From: Deltaproteobacteria bacterium
GTDB taxonomy: Bacteria > Myxococcota_A > UBA796 > GCA-2862545
Direction: 5' to 3'
Assembly: GCA_016938035.1 (NCBI GenBank)
Contig: JAFGVK010000077.1
Span: 1 to 54,732, forward strand
DNA: 54,732 bases
The notes beneath the pieces are model-generated. The model was not told where the DNA came from and ran no database searches. It worked only from the letters and a program-made list of their open reading frames with translations. Made by a program: the position numbers and the translations under genes. This document shows, piece after piece, positions 15,317 through 25,500 of this stretch (positions are counted from its first letter, which is position 1; every line of letters starts with the position of its first letter).

Positions 15317-17884
15317 TTGACGACGGTGTCCTCGATAATTGTCGCGCTGCTCACCTCCCTAGCGCTGGGACAGGAGCCCGTGCGGCCGCCGGAGGTGCTC
15401 GAGCACGTCTCCGCCCCGTGGCCCCAGGCGGCGCTGGACGCGGGGGTGGACGGGGTGGTCCGGCTGCTGGTGCAGCTCGACGAGGACGGCGCAGTCGTCT
15501 CCGTGGAGGTGATGGAGGGCGTGGGCTACGGGCTGAATGAGGCCGCGATGGAGGCGGTGCGCCGGACCCGCTTCAGCCCCGCTGTGGGTCCAGAGGGTCC
15601 TGTCGCGGTGCGCTTCGAATTCAGCTACGGCTTCACCCTCACCCCCACTGAGAAGGCGTCCGCACCCATCAACCTGAGCGGACAGGTGCTGGAGCGGGGC
15701 ACCGGCAGGCCGGTCCAGGGGGCCGAGGTGACGCTCTCGGACGGGAGCCAGCAGGCCCTCACCGACGCCGAGGGGGCCTTCTCCCTGCGCGGGGTCCCGC
15801 CAGGGCACTGGGCGCTGTCCGTCTACGGTCCCAGCCACCTGCCCGCCCGGGCGGAGGTGGAGGTGCTGGACGGGAGACGGACCGAGGCGACGGTCTGGCT
15901 CAAGGTGGACGCGCTCTCCAGCCACGACATCGTCGTCATCGGGCACAGAGAGCAGCAGGAGGTCACCCAGCGCACCCTGAGCATGGAGGAGATCCAGTCC
16001 ATCCCCGGCACCTTCGGCGACCCTATCAAGGTGGTGCAGACCCTCCCTGGGGCGGCCCGCACCCCCTTCGGCACAGGCATGTTGGTGATCCGCGGCGCGG
16101 ACCCCGACGACTCTGCGGTCTACATCGACGGGATCCGCATCCCGATCATCTACCACCTCACCGGCACCACCTCGGTCATCTCCCCCGATCTCATCGCGTC
16201 GGTGGACTACCTGCCCGGCGGCTACGGGGTGCAGCGCGGTCGCTCCCTCGGTGGGGTGGTCGAGGCTCACACCCGCACCGACCTCTCGGACGAGCGGCTG
16301 GCGTGGGGCACCGACATCCTCGACTCACAGGTCTACTACCAGGGCACCACCAAGGGAGGGCACGGGATCGCGATCGCCGCGCGGCGGTCCTACATCGATC
16401 TGTTCATCCCCTACTTCATGCGGAGCAGCTTCACCCTCCGCCCCTGGTACTGGGACTACCAAGCCAAGGGGGTCGCGAAGCTGGACGGCGGCAGGGAGCT
16501 CTCGGCCTTTGTGTATGGGTTCCGCGACGTGCTCACCGTCTCCACCCCCGAGGGGCAGGCGCAGGGTCCGGACCAGGACACACAGGGAGACCTCCGCACC
16601 GGCTACCTGTCGCACCGGCTGATCGTGCGCTACCGCCAGCCCCTTGGAGAGCGCCTCGCGCTGGAGCTGGTGCCCTCGCTGGGGATGGACGCCACCGACT
16701 TCTCGATGGGAGGGGATTTCGGCCTGTCCTCCACCACCTGGATCGCTCAGCTCAGGGCCGAGCTTCCCTGGGAGGCCTCCGAGCACCTCACGGTGGTGCC
16801 TGGGGTGGACGCGATCTCGGGGCTGTGGCGCTTCGACTTCCGCTCTGCCCTCTCCTACGCCGACGCCGACGATCCCTTTGCGGACCGGGAGCCGATCTCC
16901 TTCGACGGCCACGGGGCGGTGGTGGGGCCAGACCTCTTCCTGCGGGCCGAGCTCCGGCCGCTCGCGCAGCGGGAGCGCCTGCTGATCGTGCCGGGAGTGC
17001 GCGGTGACCTGATCCGCTACACCTACGGGGGGACGGTCACCGGAGAGGAGGGCGGGGCCCCCTGGGCGCGCGCCTCGTGGGATCCCCGGCTCCACGCGCG
17101 CTACCAAGTGGTCTCCGCCCTGGCGGTGAAGGGCTCCACCGGGCTGTACCACCAGCTCCCGCAGCCCGCAGAGTCGGTGGGCACGGGCAACGACGTGACC
17201 CTGGACTACGAGCAAGCCTGGGCCACCTCTGCCGGGGTGGAGCTCCGGCTCTCGCAGGCGCTGTCGATGGAGGCGGAGCTGTTCCACAAGCGGATGTCCG
17301 AGCTGGTGGTGTTCAACGAGGCCTGGACCGGCTTCGGCGAGCACCCGTTCATCAACGCCGGCGAGGGCAGGGCTCAGGGGGTGGAGCTGATCGTCCGCCA
17401 CGAGCCGGTGGGGCGCCTCTTCGGCTGGATCTCGTACACCCTCTCCGAGGCGCGGCGGCGGGACCACGCGGACGGCGACTGGTACCGCTTCGACTTCGAC
17501 CAGCCCCACATCTTCTCGGCACAGGGCGGCTACCAGCTCCCCTGGGACCTGTCGGTGTCGGCTCAGGTGCAGTACGTCTCCGGCAACCCCGACACGCCCT
17601 ACAACGCTGGGATCTACGACGCGGACGGCGGATACTACGCCCCGTTCCGCGTCGGCGCGTATAACACCAGCCGCCTGCCGCCGTACTTCCAGACCTCACT
17701 CCGGGCTGAGCGCCGCTGGACCCTGCGCACCTGGCGCCTGGACACCTACGTGGACCTGCTCAACGCGGTCAGGGGAGTGAACCCGGAATTCACCCTCTAT
17801 GACTACGACTACTCCCACACCGCCTACGTCCGGGGCCTCCCGTTCATCCCCAACGTCGGCTTTGAGGCGGAGTTCTCGCTATGA
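15317..17884 (+). CDS. TonB-dependent receptor with N-terminal TonB_C-like domain
   Basis: 855 aa from a TTG start (GAGGGA site; GTG at 15326 is the alternative). A signal peptide is followed at about 22-100 by a TonB C-terminal-type domain (PPEVLEHVSAPWPQAALDAG, VDGVVRLLVQLDEDGAVVSV, AMEAVRRTRFSPA). Residues about 115-195 are a carboxypeptidase-regulatory-like fold (LSGQVLERGTGRPVQGAEVT). The plug covers about 215-320 (FGDPIKVVQTLPGAAR, MLVIRGADPDDSAVYIDGIR) and the 22-strand barrel fills the rest. It imports a large ligand across the outer membrane using TonB/ExbBD energy; the ligand is unknown. The TonB_C-like segment on the receptor is unusual outside myxobacteria and relatives. It overlaps the lipoprotein gene downstream by 4 nt (ATGA), so the two probably work together. 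Confidence 0.9.
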   Translation: MTTVSSIIVALLTSLALGQEPVRPPEVLEHVSAPWPQAALDAGVDGVVRLLVQLDEDGAVVSVEVMEGVGYGLNEAAMEAVRRTRFSPAVGPEGPVAVRFEFSYGFTLTPTEKASAPINLSGQVLERGTGRPVQGAEVTLSDGSQQALTDAEGAFSLRGVPPGHWALSVYGPSHLPARAEVEVLDGRRTEATVWLKVDALSSHDIVVIGHREQQEVTQRTLSMEEIQSIPGTFGDPIKVVQTLPGAARTPFGTGMLVIRGADPDDSAVYIDGIRIPIIYHLTGTTSVISPDLIASVDYLPGGYGVQRGRSLGGVVEAHTRTDLSDERLAWGTDILDSQVYYQGTTKGGHGIAIAARRSYIDLFIPYFMRSSFTLRPWYWDYQAKGVAKLDGGRELSAFVYGFRDVLTVSTPEGQAQGPDQDTQGDLRTGYLSHRLIVRYRQPLGERLALELVPSLGMDATDFSMGGDFGLSSTTWIAQLRAELPWEASEHLTVVPGVDAISGLWRFDFRSALSYADADDPFADREPISFDGHGAVVGPDLFLRAELRPLAQRERLLIVPGVRGDLIRYTYGGTVTGEEGGAPWARASWDPRLHARYQVVSALAVKGSTGLYHQLPQPAESVGTGNDVTLDYEQAWATSAGVELRLSQALSMEAELFHKRMSELVVFNEAWTGFGEHPFINAGEGRAQGVELIVRHEPVGRLFGWISYTLSEARRRDHADGDWYRFDFDQPHIFSAQGGYQLPWDLSVSAQVQYVSGNPDTPYNAGIYDADGGYYAPFRVGAYNTSRLPPYFQTSLRAERRWTLRTWRLDTYVDLLNAVRGVNPEFTLYDYDYSHTAYVRGLPFIPNVGFEAEFSL

Positions 17885-18768
17885 TCGCCCTGCTGCTCCT
17901 CGCCGGGTGCGTGGTGGGGGGGGCCGACGAGCCCCGCCCCAGAGATCTGGCCTCCTCGTGGGAGGTGGACCGCCTGCGCGTGCTCGCGATCCGCGCGGAG
18001 CCCCCGGAGGCGGCTCCCGGCACCGAGGTGGCCCTGGAGGCGCTGGTCGCGGGCCCGCCGGGGTTGGCGCTCCCCAGCGACCGGGTGTGGCTGGCCTGCG
18101 CCGAGGCCACCCCCCTCGGTTGCCCGCTGGACCCCGAGCTGCTCACAGGGGAGCCCACCCCGGATGAGCTAGTCGCTGCCGGCCTGATCGGGCTGGAGCC
18201 CCGCTGGGCCCCCACCTACACCCCCTCCGCCGAGCTGCTCTCGGACGCCGACCCGCGCGCCAGAGAGAACGGCGTCTACGTCACGGCCGAGGTGATCCTC
18301 CTCCCCGAGGGGGGCCTGGAGGCCGGCGCGTTGGACTTCAACGCGGTGGAGGTGGCCACCAAGCGGATCGTGGTCTCCGAGACCGGAGCGCCCAACCACA
18401 ACCCCCCGATCCGCGGGTGGACGGTGGACGGCTGGCCCCTCCCCTCCGGCGCCACCGCCCTGGTCACGGCCGGCGAGGCCTACGAGCTCGGCATCGACGT
18501 GCCGGAGGACGCCCCAGAGGCCTACCAGTCGATGGACACAGACGGCCTCCTCCGCGACTACACAGAGGCGCTCTACGCCACCTGGTACGCGACCAGCGGC
18601 GAGCTGCTGGAGAGCTGGACCCTGCACCCGTGGCACCAGGCCACCTGGATCGCCCCCGCGGTCGAGGGACAGGAGGGTGTGTGGTGGGCGGTGCTGCGGG
18701 ACCGAAGGGGGGGACTCACCTGGATAGAGCAGCCTTTCAGGGTCGTCTCCTCAAACCGTACCGGGTGA
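17881..18768 (+). CDS. Lipoprotein coupled to TonB-dependent receptor
   Basis: 295 aa. Signal MIALLLLAGC (lipobox LLAGC). No catalytic motif is recognised. The body is beta-rich (RVLAIRAEPPEAAPGTEVAL, LEALVAGPPG) and opens like an Ig-type domain, with a later segment GAPNHNPPIRGWTVDG. It starts inside the stop of the receptor gene (ATGA), indicating translational coupling. A second lipoprotein at 36880 has the same arrangement with another TonB receptor and a similar opening (DLEGTRVAALRA versus DRLRVLAIRA). A surface partner of the receptor, in the manner of SusD or other TonB-receptor lipoproteins, is the simplest guess, but no sequence similarity to those was seen. Confidence 0.8.
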   Translation: MIALLLLAGCVVGGADEPRPRDLASSWEVDRLRVLAIRAEPPEAAPGTEVALEALVAGPPGLALPSDRVWLACAEATPLGCPLDPELLTGEPTPDELVAAGLIGLEPRWAPTYTPSAELLSDADPRARENGVYVTAEVILLPEGGLEAGALDFNAVEVATKRIVVSETGAPNHNPPIRGWTVDGWPLPSGATALVTAGEAYELGIDVPEDAPEAYQSMDTDGLLRDYTEALYATWYATSGELLESWTLHPWHQATWIAPAVEGQEGVWWAVLRDRRGGLTWIEQPFRVVSSNRTG

Positions 18769-18823
18769 GAGATCCAACGCCTGTGGCCGCGACGGTTTAC
18801 GGGATGCCGGGTTTGAAAAGGTT

Positions 18824-18852
18824 TTGACAGTCGAAAAACATTCGCTTCTATG
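18824..18852 (+). promoter_or_regulatory. Candidate sigma-70-type promoter of the Glt/Nfs-like cluster
   Basis: TTGACA (18824-18829), 17 bp, TCTATG (18847-18852), in the 225-bp gap before the first cluster gene. The 11-mer TTTTGACAGTC around the -35 recurs at 30032-30042 upstream of the CglE-like gene. Confidence 0.5.
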
Positions 18853-18993
18853 CCTCTTTTTCGTCACTTTGCGTGCCAGGGCGGGGCCCGGTCCGTCGCG
18901 CGCCGGGCGGTTGCGCCCCACCGTGCTAAAGTCTGCCGCCACCCGTGGAGAGGTGCACCTCCCGCGCTGGGCCCGACCAGGAGAGTTCTCCGA

Positions 18994-19794
18994 ATGTTTA
19001 TGAAGAAGCATCTGATTTCTGCGCTATCTCTGGCGACGCTCCTCGGCGTGGCCACCCCGGCCGCGGCGGTCGAGGGTCCGGGGATCGACGCCCTCAAGGC
19101 CTACAAGTCGGGCGAGATCCAGCAAGAGGTGGTCATGAACCGCTTCTTCCTGAAGGCCGAGCGCTTTGAGGTCGCACCGCAGTTCGGGTACGTCCCCAAC
19201 AACCCCTTCGCCCAGCGCTTCGTCGGCGGGGTGGTGCTCGGCTACCACCTCAGCGAGACCTTCGGGGCGGAGGCGCAGCTCTCCTACTCCCCCGACATGG
19301 GCGAGGCGGACCTCAAGGGCCTGACCTCGATGCTGGTCTATATCGCGGGCGACTCCGCCAGCGAGTTCCAGCAGCCGCTGGACAAGGTCACCCTCGCGGC
19401 GGCCTTCGCCGGTCGCTGGGCGCCGCTGTACGGGAAGATCAACCTGATCGGCGAGACCGTGGTCAACTTCGACGTGTACGGGGTTGGCGGGCTCGCGATG
19501 CTCTCCAAGGTCGACTACTACGCGACCTACGGGGGTCCCGAGGACATCGTGGTGCTCAACTCCCGGGGCAACTCGGTGAAGATCGGCGCGCAGGCTGGCA
19601 TCGGGATGAACTTCTTCATCAACCAGTCGGTCGCCCTCAAGCTCGACGCGCGCTTCAACATCTACCCGGACACCATCCCGGCGTACGACCCGAACGAGCA
19701 GCCCACCGAGCAGCGCCTCTACAACAACTTCGTCACCACGGCGGGCGTCGCCTTCTTCTTCCCCAAGATGAAGCAGCGGCTCTACAACTTCTAA
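18994..19794 (+). CDS. Outer-membrane beta-barrel protein, GltA/GltB (NfsA/B)-like
   Basis: 266 aa. Signal peptide residues 1-26 (ends ATPAAAVEG). The body has the features of the myxobacterial outer-membrane barrel family: FEVAPQFGYVPNNPFAQRF, GYHLSETFGAEAQLSYSPDM, a conserved APLYGKINLIGETVVNFDVY strand, and IGMNFFINQSVALKLDARFN near the end. It is a paralogue of the next gene. In M. xanthus GltA and GltB are paired barrels of the trans-envelope gliding complex, and NfsA/B are their sporulation paralogues. The ATG at 18994 is favoured over the one at 19000 because AGGAGAG lies 8 nt upstream. First gene of the eight-gene cluster. Confidence 0.82.
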   Translation: MFMKKHLISALSLATLLGVATPAAAVEGPGIDALKAYKSGEIQQEVVMNRFFLKAERFEVAPQFGYVPNNPFAQRFVGGVVLGYHLSETFGAEAQLSYSPDMGEADLKGLTSMLVYIAGDSASEFQQPLDKVTLAAAFAGRWAPLYGKINLIGETVVNFDVYGVGGLAMLSKVDYYATYGGPEDIVVLNSRGNSVKIGAQAGIGMNFFINQSVALKLDARFNIYPDTIPAYDPNEQPTEQRLYNNFVTTAGVAFFFPKMKQRLYNF

Positions 19795-19808
19795 CGGAGC
19801 GAACGTTC

Positions 19809-20708
19809 ATGAAGCTCAAGACCCTGGCAATTTCGCTCCTCCTGCCCTGGACCGCGCTCGGCGCGAGCCCCGTGCCGGCCCTGCTCCCCTCCTACGACGC
19901 TCTCGCTGAGGGCGACGAGGACTCCGACGAGGACGACGGCGGAGACATCCTCGACGACATCCTCAACGAGGGCAAGAAGGAAGAGTCCGTAGAGCAAGAG
20001 CGCCGCGCGGTGCGGCAAGGGGACCTCGACGACCGCGTCGGCGTGCAGTCCGAGGCCCTGCTCCCCGAGGAGCAGCTCGCGGAGAAGCGCCTCATCAAGA
20101 TCCTGCAGAAGAAGACCTTCATGAAGATCGGCCGGTACGAGGCCTCTCCTCACGTGGGCTTCGTCACCAACGACCCGTTCATCAACCGCTACCTGATCGG
20201 CGGCGCCTTCGCCTACCACATCACCGAGCTGTTCGCGGTGGAGGGGTGGGCGACCTTCTCCCCCGACTTCGGCGAGGCGGACTGGAAGCCGATCACCCAC
20301 CAGCTGGTGCACGAGAACAAGGTCACCCCCGACATCTCGAAGGTCATCTTCTTCACCAACGCCAACCTCCAGTACACCCCCATCTACGGGAAGCTGGCGG
20401 TGCTCGGCGGCCAGGTGATCAACTTCGACGTGTTCGGCGTCTTCGGGACCGGCATCGTCCACACTGAAGACGACCTCGACGCCCTGCAGGCGGTGGGCGA
20501 GGAGGACGCGGAGCTCACCAAGTCCCAGAACCACCCCACCACCAACATCGGCGGCGGGTTCCGGATCATCTTCAATGAGAACCTGGCGTTCCGCCTCGAG
20601 GGCCGCTCCATGGCCTACGTCGAGACGATCCGCTCCACCACCCTGGAGATGAAGAACAACTTCTTCCTCGCAGGGTCCGTCTCCTTCTTCTTCCCCCCGA
20701 TGGACTGA
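19809..20708 (+). CDS. Outer-membrane beta-barrel protein, second GltA/GltB-like paralogue
   Basis: 299 aa. After the signal peptide (residues 1-20) comes an acidic, probably disordered segment (EGDEDSDEDDGGDILDDILN) and a basic/charged linker to about residue 100. The barrel follows, with the same landmarks as its neighbour: YEASPHVGFVTNDPFINRY, AYHITELFAVEGWATFSPDF, TPIYGKLAVLGGQVINFDVF, FNENLAFRLEGRS and a terminal VSFFFPPMD. The acidic N-terminal extension is absent from the first paralogue and could be a docking region for the periplasmic TPR partners. It starts 14 bp after the upstream stop, and only 2 bp separate its stop from the next ATG. Confidence 0.82.
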   Translation: MKLKTLAISLLLPWTALGASPVPALLPSYDALAEGDEDSDEDDGGDILDDILNEGKKEESVEQERRAVRQGDLDDRVGVQSEALLPEEQLAEKRLIKILQKKTFMKIGRYEASPHVGFVTNDPFINRYLIGGAFAYHITELFAVEGWATFSPDFGEADWKPITHQLVHENKVTPDISKVIFFTNANLQYTPIYGKLAVLGGQVINFDVFGVFGTGIVHTEDDLDALQAVGEEDAELTKSQNHPTTNIGGGFRIIFNENLAFRLEGRSMAYVETIRSTTLEMKNNFFLAGSVSFFFPPMD

Positions 20709-20710
20709 CC

Positions 20711-22543
20711 ATGAACCTGCAGAAGCTCATCGGCTCGGCCGTCCTCACGGCCACCCTCCTGGTCTCCTCTACCGCCTGGGCGCTCTCGGTGGACGAGATC
20801 ATGAACATGTACAACGTCAAGGTGCCGGTCAGCATCATCGTCCAGACGATCGACAGCTCGGGCACCCACTTCACCACCGCCGACGTGCGCGCCCTCTCCG
20901 AGGGGGGGGCCGACCCGTCGATCGTGGAGGCGGTCCGCCGCCACGCGGTGCAGGAGACCGCGCCCACCGCGCCTCCTCCTCAGCAGGCGGCGCCCGCCAC
21001 CCCCGCGTCCTCCTTTGACAGCGCCGATGAGCTGGGCGGGGTGCCCGAGGAGAGCTACACCGGTGAGGTCGGCGAGCCCGAAGACACCGGTCCCGTCGCG
21101 ATCGAGGAGGCCATCAAGCGCTACCGGGCCAAGAAGTACCTCGGCGCCTCGCTCGGCCTGTATGACCTGCTCCAGCAGGGCACCTACCCCGACCAGGAGT
21201 CCAAGATCCAGTACTACCTGGCCAGGACCCTGTTCGACATGGGGATGTACCACTCCTCCCAGTACTATTTCATGCAGGTGGTGCGCAGGGGGCCCAACAA
21301 CCCCTACTTCAAGTACGCCCTGCCCAAGCTGGTGGCGATCGCCAAGCTCACCGGCAACAACTACGAGCTGATGCGGATCGTCGCCAAGATCCCGCCCCAG
21401 GCCTTCCCCCGGCAGGCGCGCAACCACCTGTTCTACCTGATGGGTGTCAAGCTCTTCGACGAGGGCGAGCTCTCCCAGTCGGCCAAGTACCTGCAGCAGG
21501 TCTCCCCCAAGTCAGACCTCTACCTTCGGGCCAAGTACATCGAGGGGGAGATCCACAACGAGCGCGGCAAGCTCAAGAGCTCGGTCAAGGCCTTCCGCGA
21601 CGTGTACCAGGCGGAGGCTGACCCCCGCGACGACATTGAGGCCAAGCAGATCAACGATCTGAAGGACCTGTCGCTGGTGAACATCGCGCGGATCTACTAC
21701 GGCCTCGAGCGCTACGAGAACGCGACCAACTACTACAAGCTGGTGGACCGCCAGAGCACCTACTGGCCCGAGAGCCTCTACGAGCGCGCCTGGACCAGCT
21801 TTGTGCAGAACGACATCAACGACACCCTCGGGCTGCTGTTGACCGTCCACAGCCCCTACTACTCTGGGACCGAGTACCTGCCCGAGGCGACCTACCTCCG
21901 AGCGCTGAGCTTCTTCCAGCTCTGCGAGTTCGCCGAGGCGGAGCACATCCTGCTGGGCTTCGAGGACACCTACAAGCCGATGCGGGCCGAGATCAAGCAG
22001 TTCGTGGGTCAGTACAGCTCACCCGAGGGCGCGAAGCTCGCGGACCAGGCCTACGACGCTTATTTCTCGCAGGACCACCGCGCCTCCACCCTGTCCGAGA
22101 GCCTGTTCCTCCGCGTGCTGCGCAACCGCGAGCTCTCCTCGCTGGTGAACCACATGGAGTTGATGGACGACGAGGTCGGGGCGATCGAGGCCCAGAAGAG
22201 CGAGTGGCAGGCCTCCATCGGCGTGCACCTCAAGCAGATCATCGAGGAGGACCGCCAGCGCTACAAGCGCAAGGCGGGCGCGGTGCTCCTGCAGGAGATG
22301 TCCCAGCAGTACACGATCCTGGGCGACCTGATGTCCCAGTCCCAGATCGTGCGCTTTGAGATCGTCGACGCCCAGCGGCAGGACTACGAGTACAAGATGT
22401 CCAACCCCAACGTCGAGAGCGCCGCCGACATGACGGTGGACTACTCCACCTCCAAGGACATCATCTACTGGCCCTTCAACGGCGAATTCTGGACCGACGA
22501 GCTGGGGTACTACAAGTACACCGAGCACGGAAGCTGCCAGTAG
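20711..22543 (+). CDS. gltC: Periplasmic TPR protein, GltC (NfsC)-like
   Basis: 610 aa. Signal peptide residues 1-21 (ends STAWA). Residues about 22-80 form a small helical module (LSVDEIMNMYNVKVPVSIIV, VRALSEGGADPSIVEAVRRH), then a Pro/Ala-rich linker. From about 120 onward there are tandem TPR-like helices (YRAKKYLGASLGLYDLLQQG, YYLARTLFDMGMYHSSQYYF, SLVNIARIYYGLERYENATN, ERAWTSFVQN). A charged helical region (IEAQKSEWQASIGVHLKQII) precedes a C-terminal WPFNGEFWTDELGYYKY element. M. xanthus GltC is a periplasmic TPR protein that binds the barrels GltA/B; position directly after the barrel pair supports the match. Glt and Nfs paralogues cannot be told apart here. Confidence 0.75.
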   Translation: MNLQKLIGSAVLTATLLVSSTAWALSVDEIMNMYNVKVPVSIIVQTIDSSGTHFTTADVRALSEGGADPSIVEAVRRHAVQETAPTAPPPQQAAPATPASSFDSADELGGVPEESYTGEVGEPEDTGPVAIEEAIKRYRAKKYLGASLGLYDLLQQGTYPDQESKIQYYLARTLFDMGMYHSSQYYFMQVVRRGPNNPYFKYALPKLVAIAKLTGNNYELMRIVAKIPPQAFPRQARNHLFYLMGVKLFDEGELSQSAKYLQQVSPKSDLYLRAKYIEGEIHNERGKLKSSVKAFRDVYQAEADPRDDIEAKQINDLKDLSLVNIARIYYGLERYENATNYYKLVDRQSTYWPESLYERAWTSFVQNDINDTLGLLLTVHSPYYSGTEYLPEATYLRALSFFQLCEFAEAEHILLGFEDTYKPMRAEIKQFVGQYSSPEGAKLADQAYDAYFSQDHRASTLSESLFLRVLRNRELSSLVNHMELMDDEVGAIEAQKSEWQASIGVHLKQIIEEDRQRYKRKAGAVLLQEMSQQYTILGDLMSQSQIVRFEIVDAQRQDYEYKMSNPNVESAADMTVDYSTSKDIIYWPFNGEFWTDELGYYKYTEHGSCQ

Positions 22544-22599
22544 CCACCGATTATCGAGGCGCGGGCTCCCCCGCGCCTCTCGTGGATTGAGGAGAACCG

Positions 22600-25500
22600 A
22601 TGCACCGCACGCTCCGTCAGGTCACGGTAGGCATGAGCCTGGCCCTGGCCTTCGCCACCCCCGCAGCGGGACTGCTCCCCGGCGGTGTGGCCACCGCCTC
22701 CGCCGAAGAGGGCGAGCGCAGGGCGCTGAACGCCCGGCAGTTCGAGACCGACAACAGCCTCTCCGACGAGTACGCACGCCGGGCCGAGGAGAAGCGGCTG
22801 CAGTCGATCCAGTTCCTCAAGGAGCTGCTCGCCGACCCGGAGACCCAGGGGGACCGCAAGGCGGAGATGATGCTCCGCCTCGCGGACATGTACTTCCAGC
22901 AGGGGCGCTACCTGTACCTCACCGAGATGGGCGCCTTCGACGAGCAGTACGACAGGTGCTTCAACACCGAGGGCTGCAACACTGAGGGGCTGAAGCCAGA
23001 CAACGCCGAGTCGGCGTCCTGGCAGGGAAAGTCGATCAAGCTCTACCAGCAGATCCTGTCCAACTACCCGCAGTACCAGCGCGCTGACGAGGCGACCTAC
23101 TACCTCGCCTCGGCCCTGCAGGACACGGGGGATCGCAAGGACGCGGTCCGCTACTACGCCAAGCTCGTGAAGATGTACCCGGACTCCCAGTACGTCCCGG
23201 ACTCCTTCGTGCAGATCGGCGAGTACTACTTCGACAACGACAACGCCTACCAGGCCCTCACCGCCTACCAGAAGGCCGCGAGCTTCCAGAACTCTGACAA
23301 ATACCCGTTCGCCCTCTATAAGCTCGCGTGGTGCTACTTCAACGTGGGCGAGTACGGCAAGTCCATCGACACGATGAAGGCGGTGGTATCGTACTCAATG
23401 ACCGCTGGCGAGGAGACCTCCGCCGCCCGCAAGCTGCAGCTGCAGGACGAGGCGCTCAAGGACCTGGTCCGCTTCTTCGCGGACGCCGGCGAGATGGACG
23501 AGGCCTACGAGTACTTCAACAAGCTCGGCAAGAAGGACCTCATCCGCTCCATGCTCAAGCGCCTGGCCACCATGTACTTCGAGCAGGGCAAGTTCGAGCA
23601 GTGCATCCAGACCTACCGGCGCCTGATCGCCGAGAACCCGCAGTCCCCCGACAACCCGGGCTACCAGGCCGAGATCATCAAGGCCTACAAGAAGACCGGC
23701 CAGCGCGAGAAGACCCTGGAAGAGATCAACCGTATGCTCAAGACCTACGGCAAGAACAGCGCCTGGGCCAGGGCGAACTCTTCAAACCAGGACGTCATTC
23801 GCGACGCCGAGGGGATGATCGAGACCAACCTGCGGCAGGTCGCGGTCGACTACCACACCGACGCCAAGAAGTACGGCACCGCGTCGGAGGCGGAGCGCAC
23901 CTGGGAGCTGGCCGAGAACGCCTACACCGTCTACCTCGAGGAGTTCCCCGAGAGCTCTCACGCCTACGAGGTCCGTTACGCCTTCGGCGAGCTGCTGTAC
24001 AAGCGCATGAAGTTCGACAAGGCCTACGATCAGTACATGACGGTGGTGAAGATCGACCCCCAGGGCAAGCACTCGCGCTTCTGCGCCGAGTCTGCCATCT
24101 TCGCCGCAGAGAAGATGGTCAAGGCGGAGGGCGGCGGCGAGATCTCCACCGCCAAGGTCGACGCCAACGTGGCCGCCCAGGAGCTCAGCGGCTGGGAGCA
24201 GAACCTCGTCAACGCCTGCGCCCAGTACGCGACCCTCTACCCAGAGGACACCAAGGTCCGGAACGTCATCTACAAGTCGGCCTACCTCCTCTACAACAAG
24301 TTCCGCTTCGAAGAGGCCGCGGATCAGTTCAAGCGGGTCATCTTGATGGAGCCCAGCTCCCGCGAAGCCGAGCAGGCGGCCAACCTGATCCTCGACTCCT
24401 TCGTCGTCCGCGAGGACTGGAGGAACCTCAAGACCAACGCCAAGTTCTACTACGACCAGCAGGGCCTGGGCTCCCCCAAGTTCAAGAAGGAGGTCTACAA
24501 CATCTACGAGCGCGCCTCCTTCAAGCTAATCGAGGTGGAGTTCGCCGCTGACAAGGACTACGCCAAGGCCGCCGACGCCCTGGTGGCCTTCTCCGAGGAG
24601 TTCCCCGACTCCGAGGTGGCCGGTCAGGCCCTCAACAACGCCTCGGTCTACTATCACCAGGTCAACCGGGTGGCGGACGCGATGCGGATCCGCCACATCC
24701 TGGTCGAGGACGCCCGCTTCGGCGCCAAGAGCAAGTACTACTACGATCAGGTGGGCTCGCTCGGCTATGACTACGAGACCATCGCCGACTTCGGCAAGGC
24801 GGCCCACTACTACGAGATGCTGTTCGGCCTGTACCCCGAGCAGTACAAGAAGGTGAAGGCCGAGGACGAGGCCGCCGCGACACAGCTCCGGCAGGTGGCC
24901 AAGGACGCCCTCTACTCCGCCGCGCTGTACCGCAAGGCGCAGGGCGACTGGCAGGGCGCCATCGAGGACTACAAGCAGTTCGTAGCGGCCTTCGACGACG
25001 ACGATCGCGTCAACGACGTGAAGCTCGCCATCGGACGCACCTACGAGGAGCAGGAGCAGTGGGCCCAGGCGGCCAACGTCTACTACGGCTTCTACACCAA
25101 GGCCTCTAGCGAGACCCCCCTCGACTTCACCTACTTCGCCCGCCTCCACTACGGGAAGATGCTGGCCAAGCAGAACCAGAAGGCCAAGGCGGTCAAGGTC
25201 TACGAGGAGACGGTCAAGCTCTACGAGGGCTTCGTCAAGGGTGGCGGGCAGCCTGGTGTCTACACCGAGTTCGTCGCAGAGATGATGTACGACCTCGCTG
25301 AGCCCAAGTACGAGGCCTTCGCTGCGCTCCAGATCACCGGGGGCCCCCCCGGCGCCAGCCGCAAGGCCGAAGACAAGGCGATGGAGACCAGCCTCAAGGC
25401 CAAGACCAAGGCCCTCGTCGAGATGGAGCAGACCTACTCTGCCATCATCGGGACCGGCGCGGGCGAGTGGGGCCTGGCCGGCGTCGTGAAGCTCGGGCAG

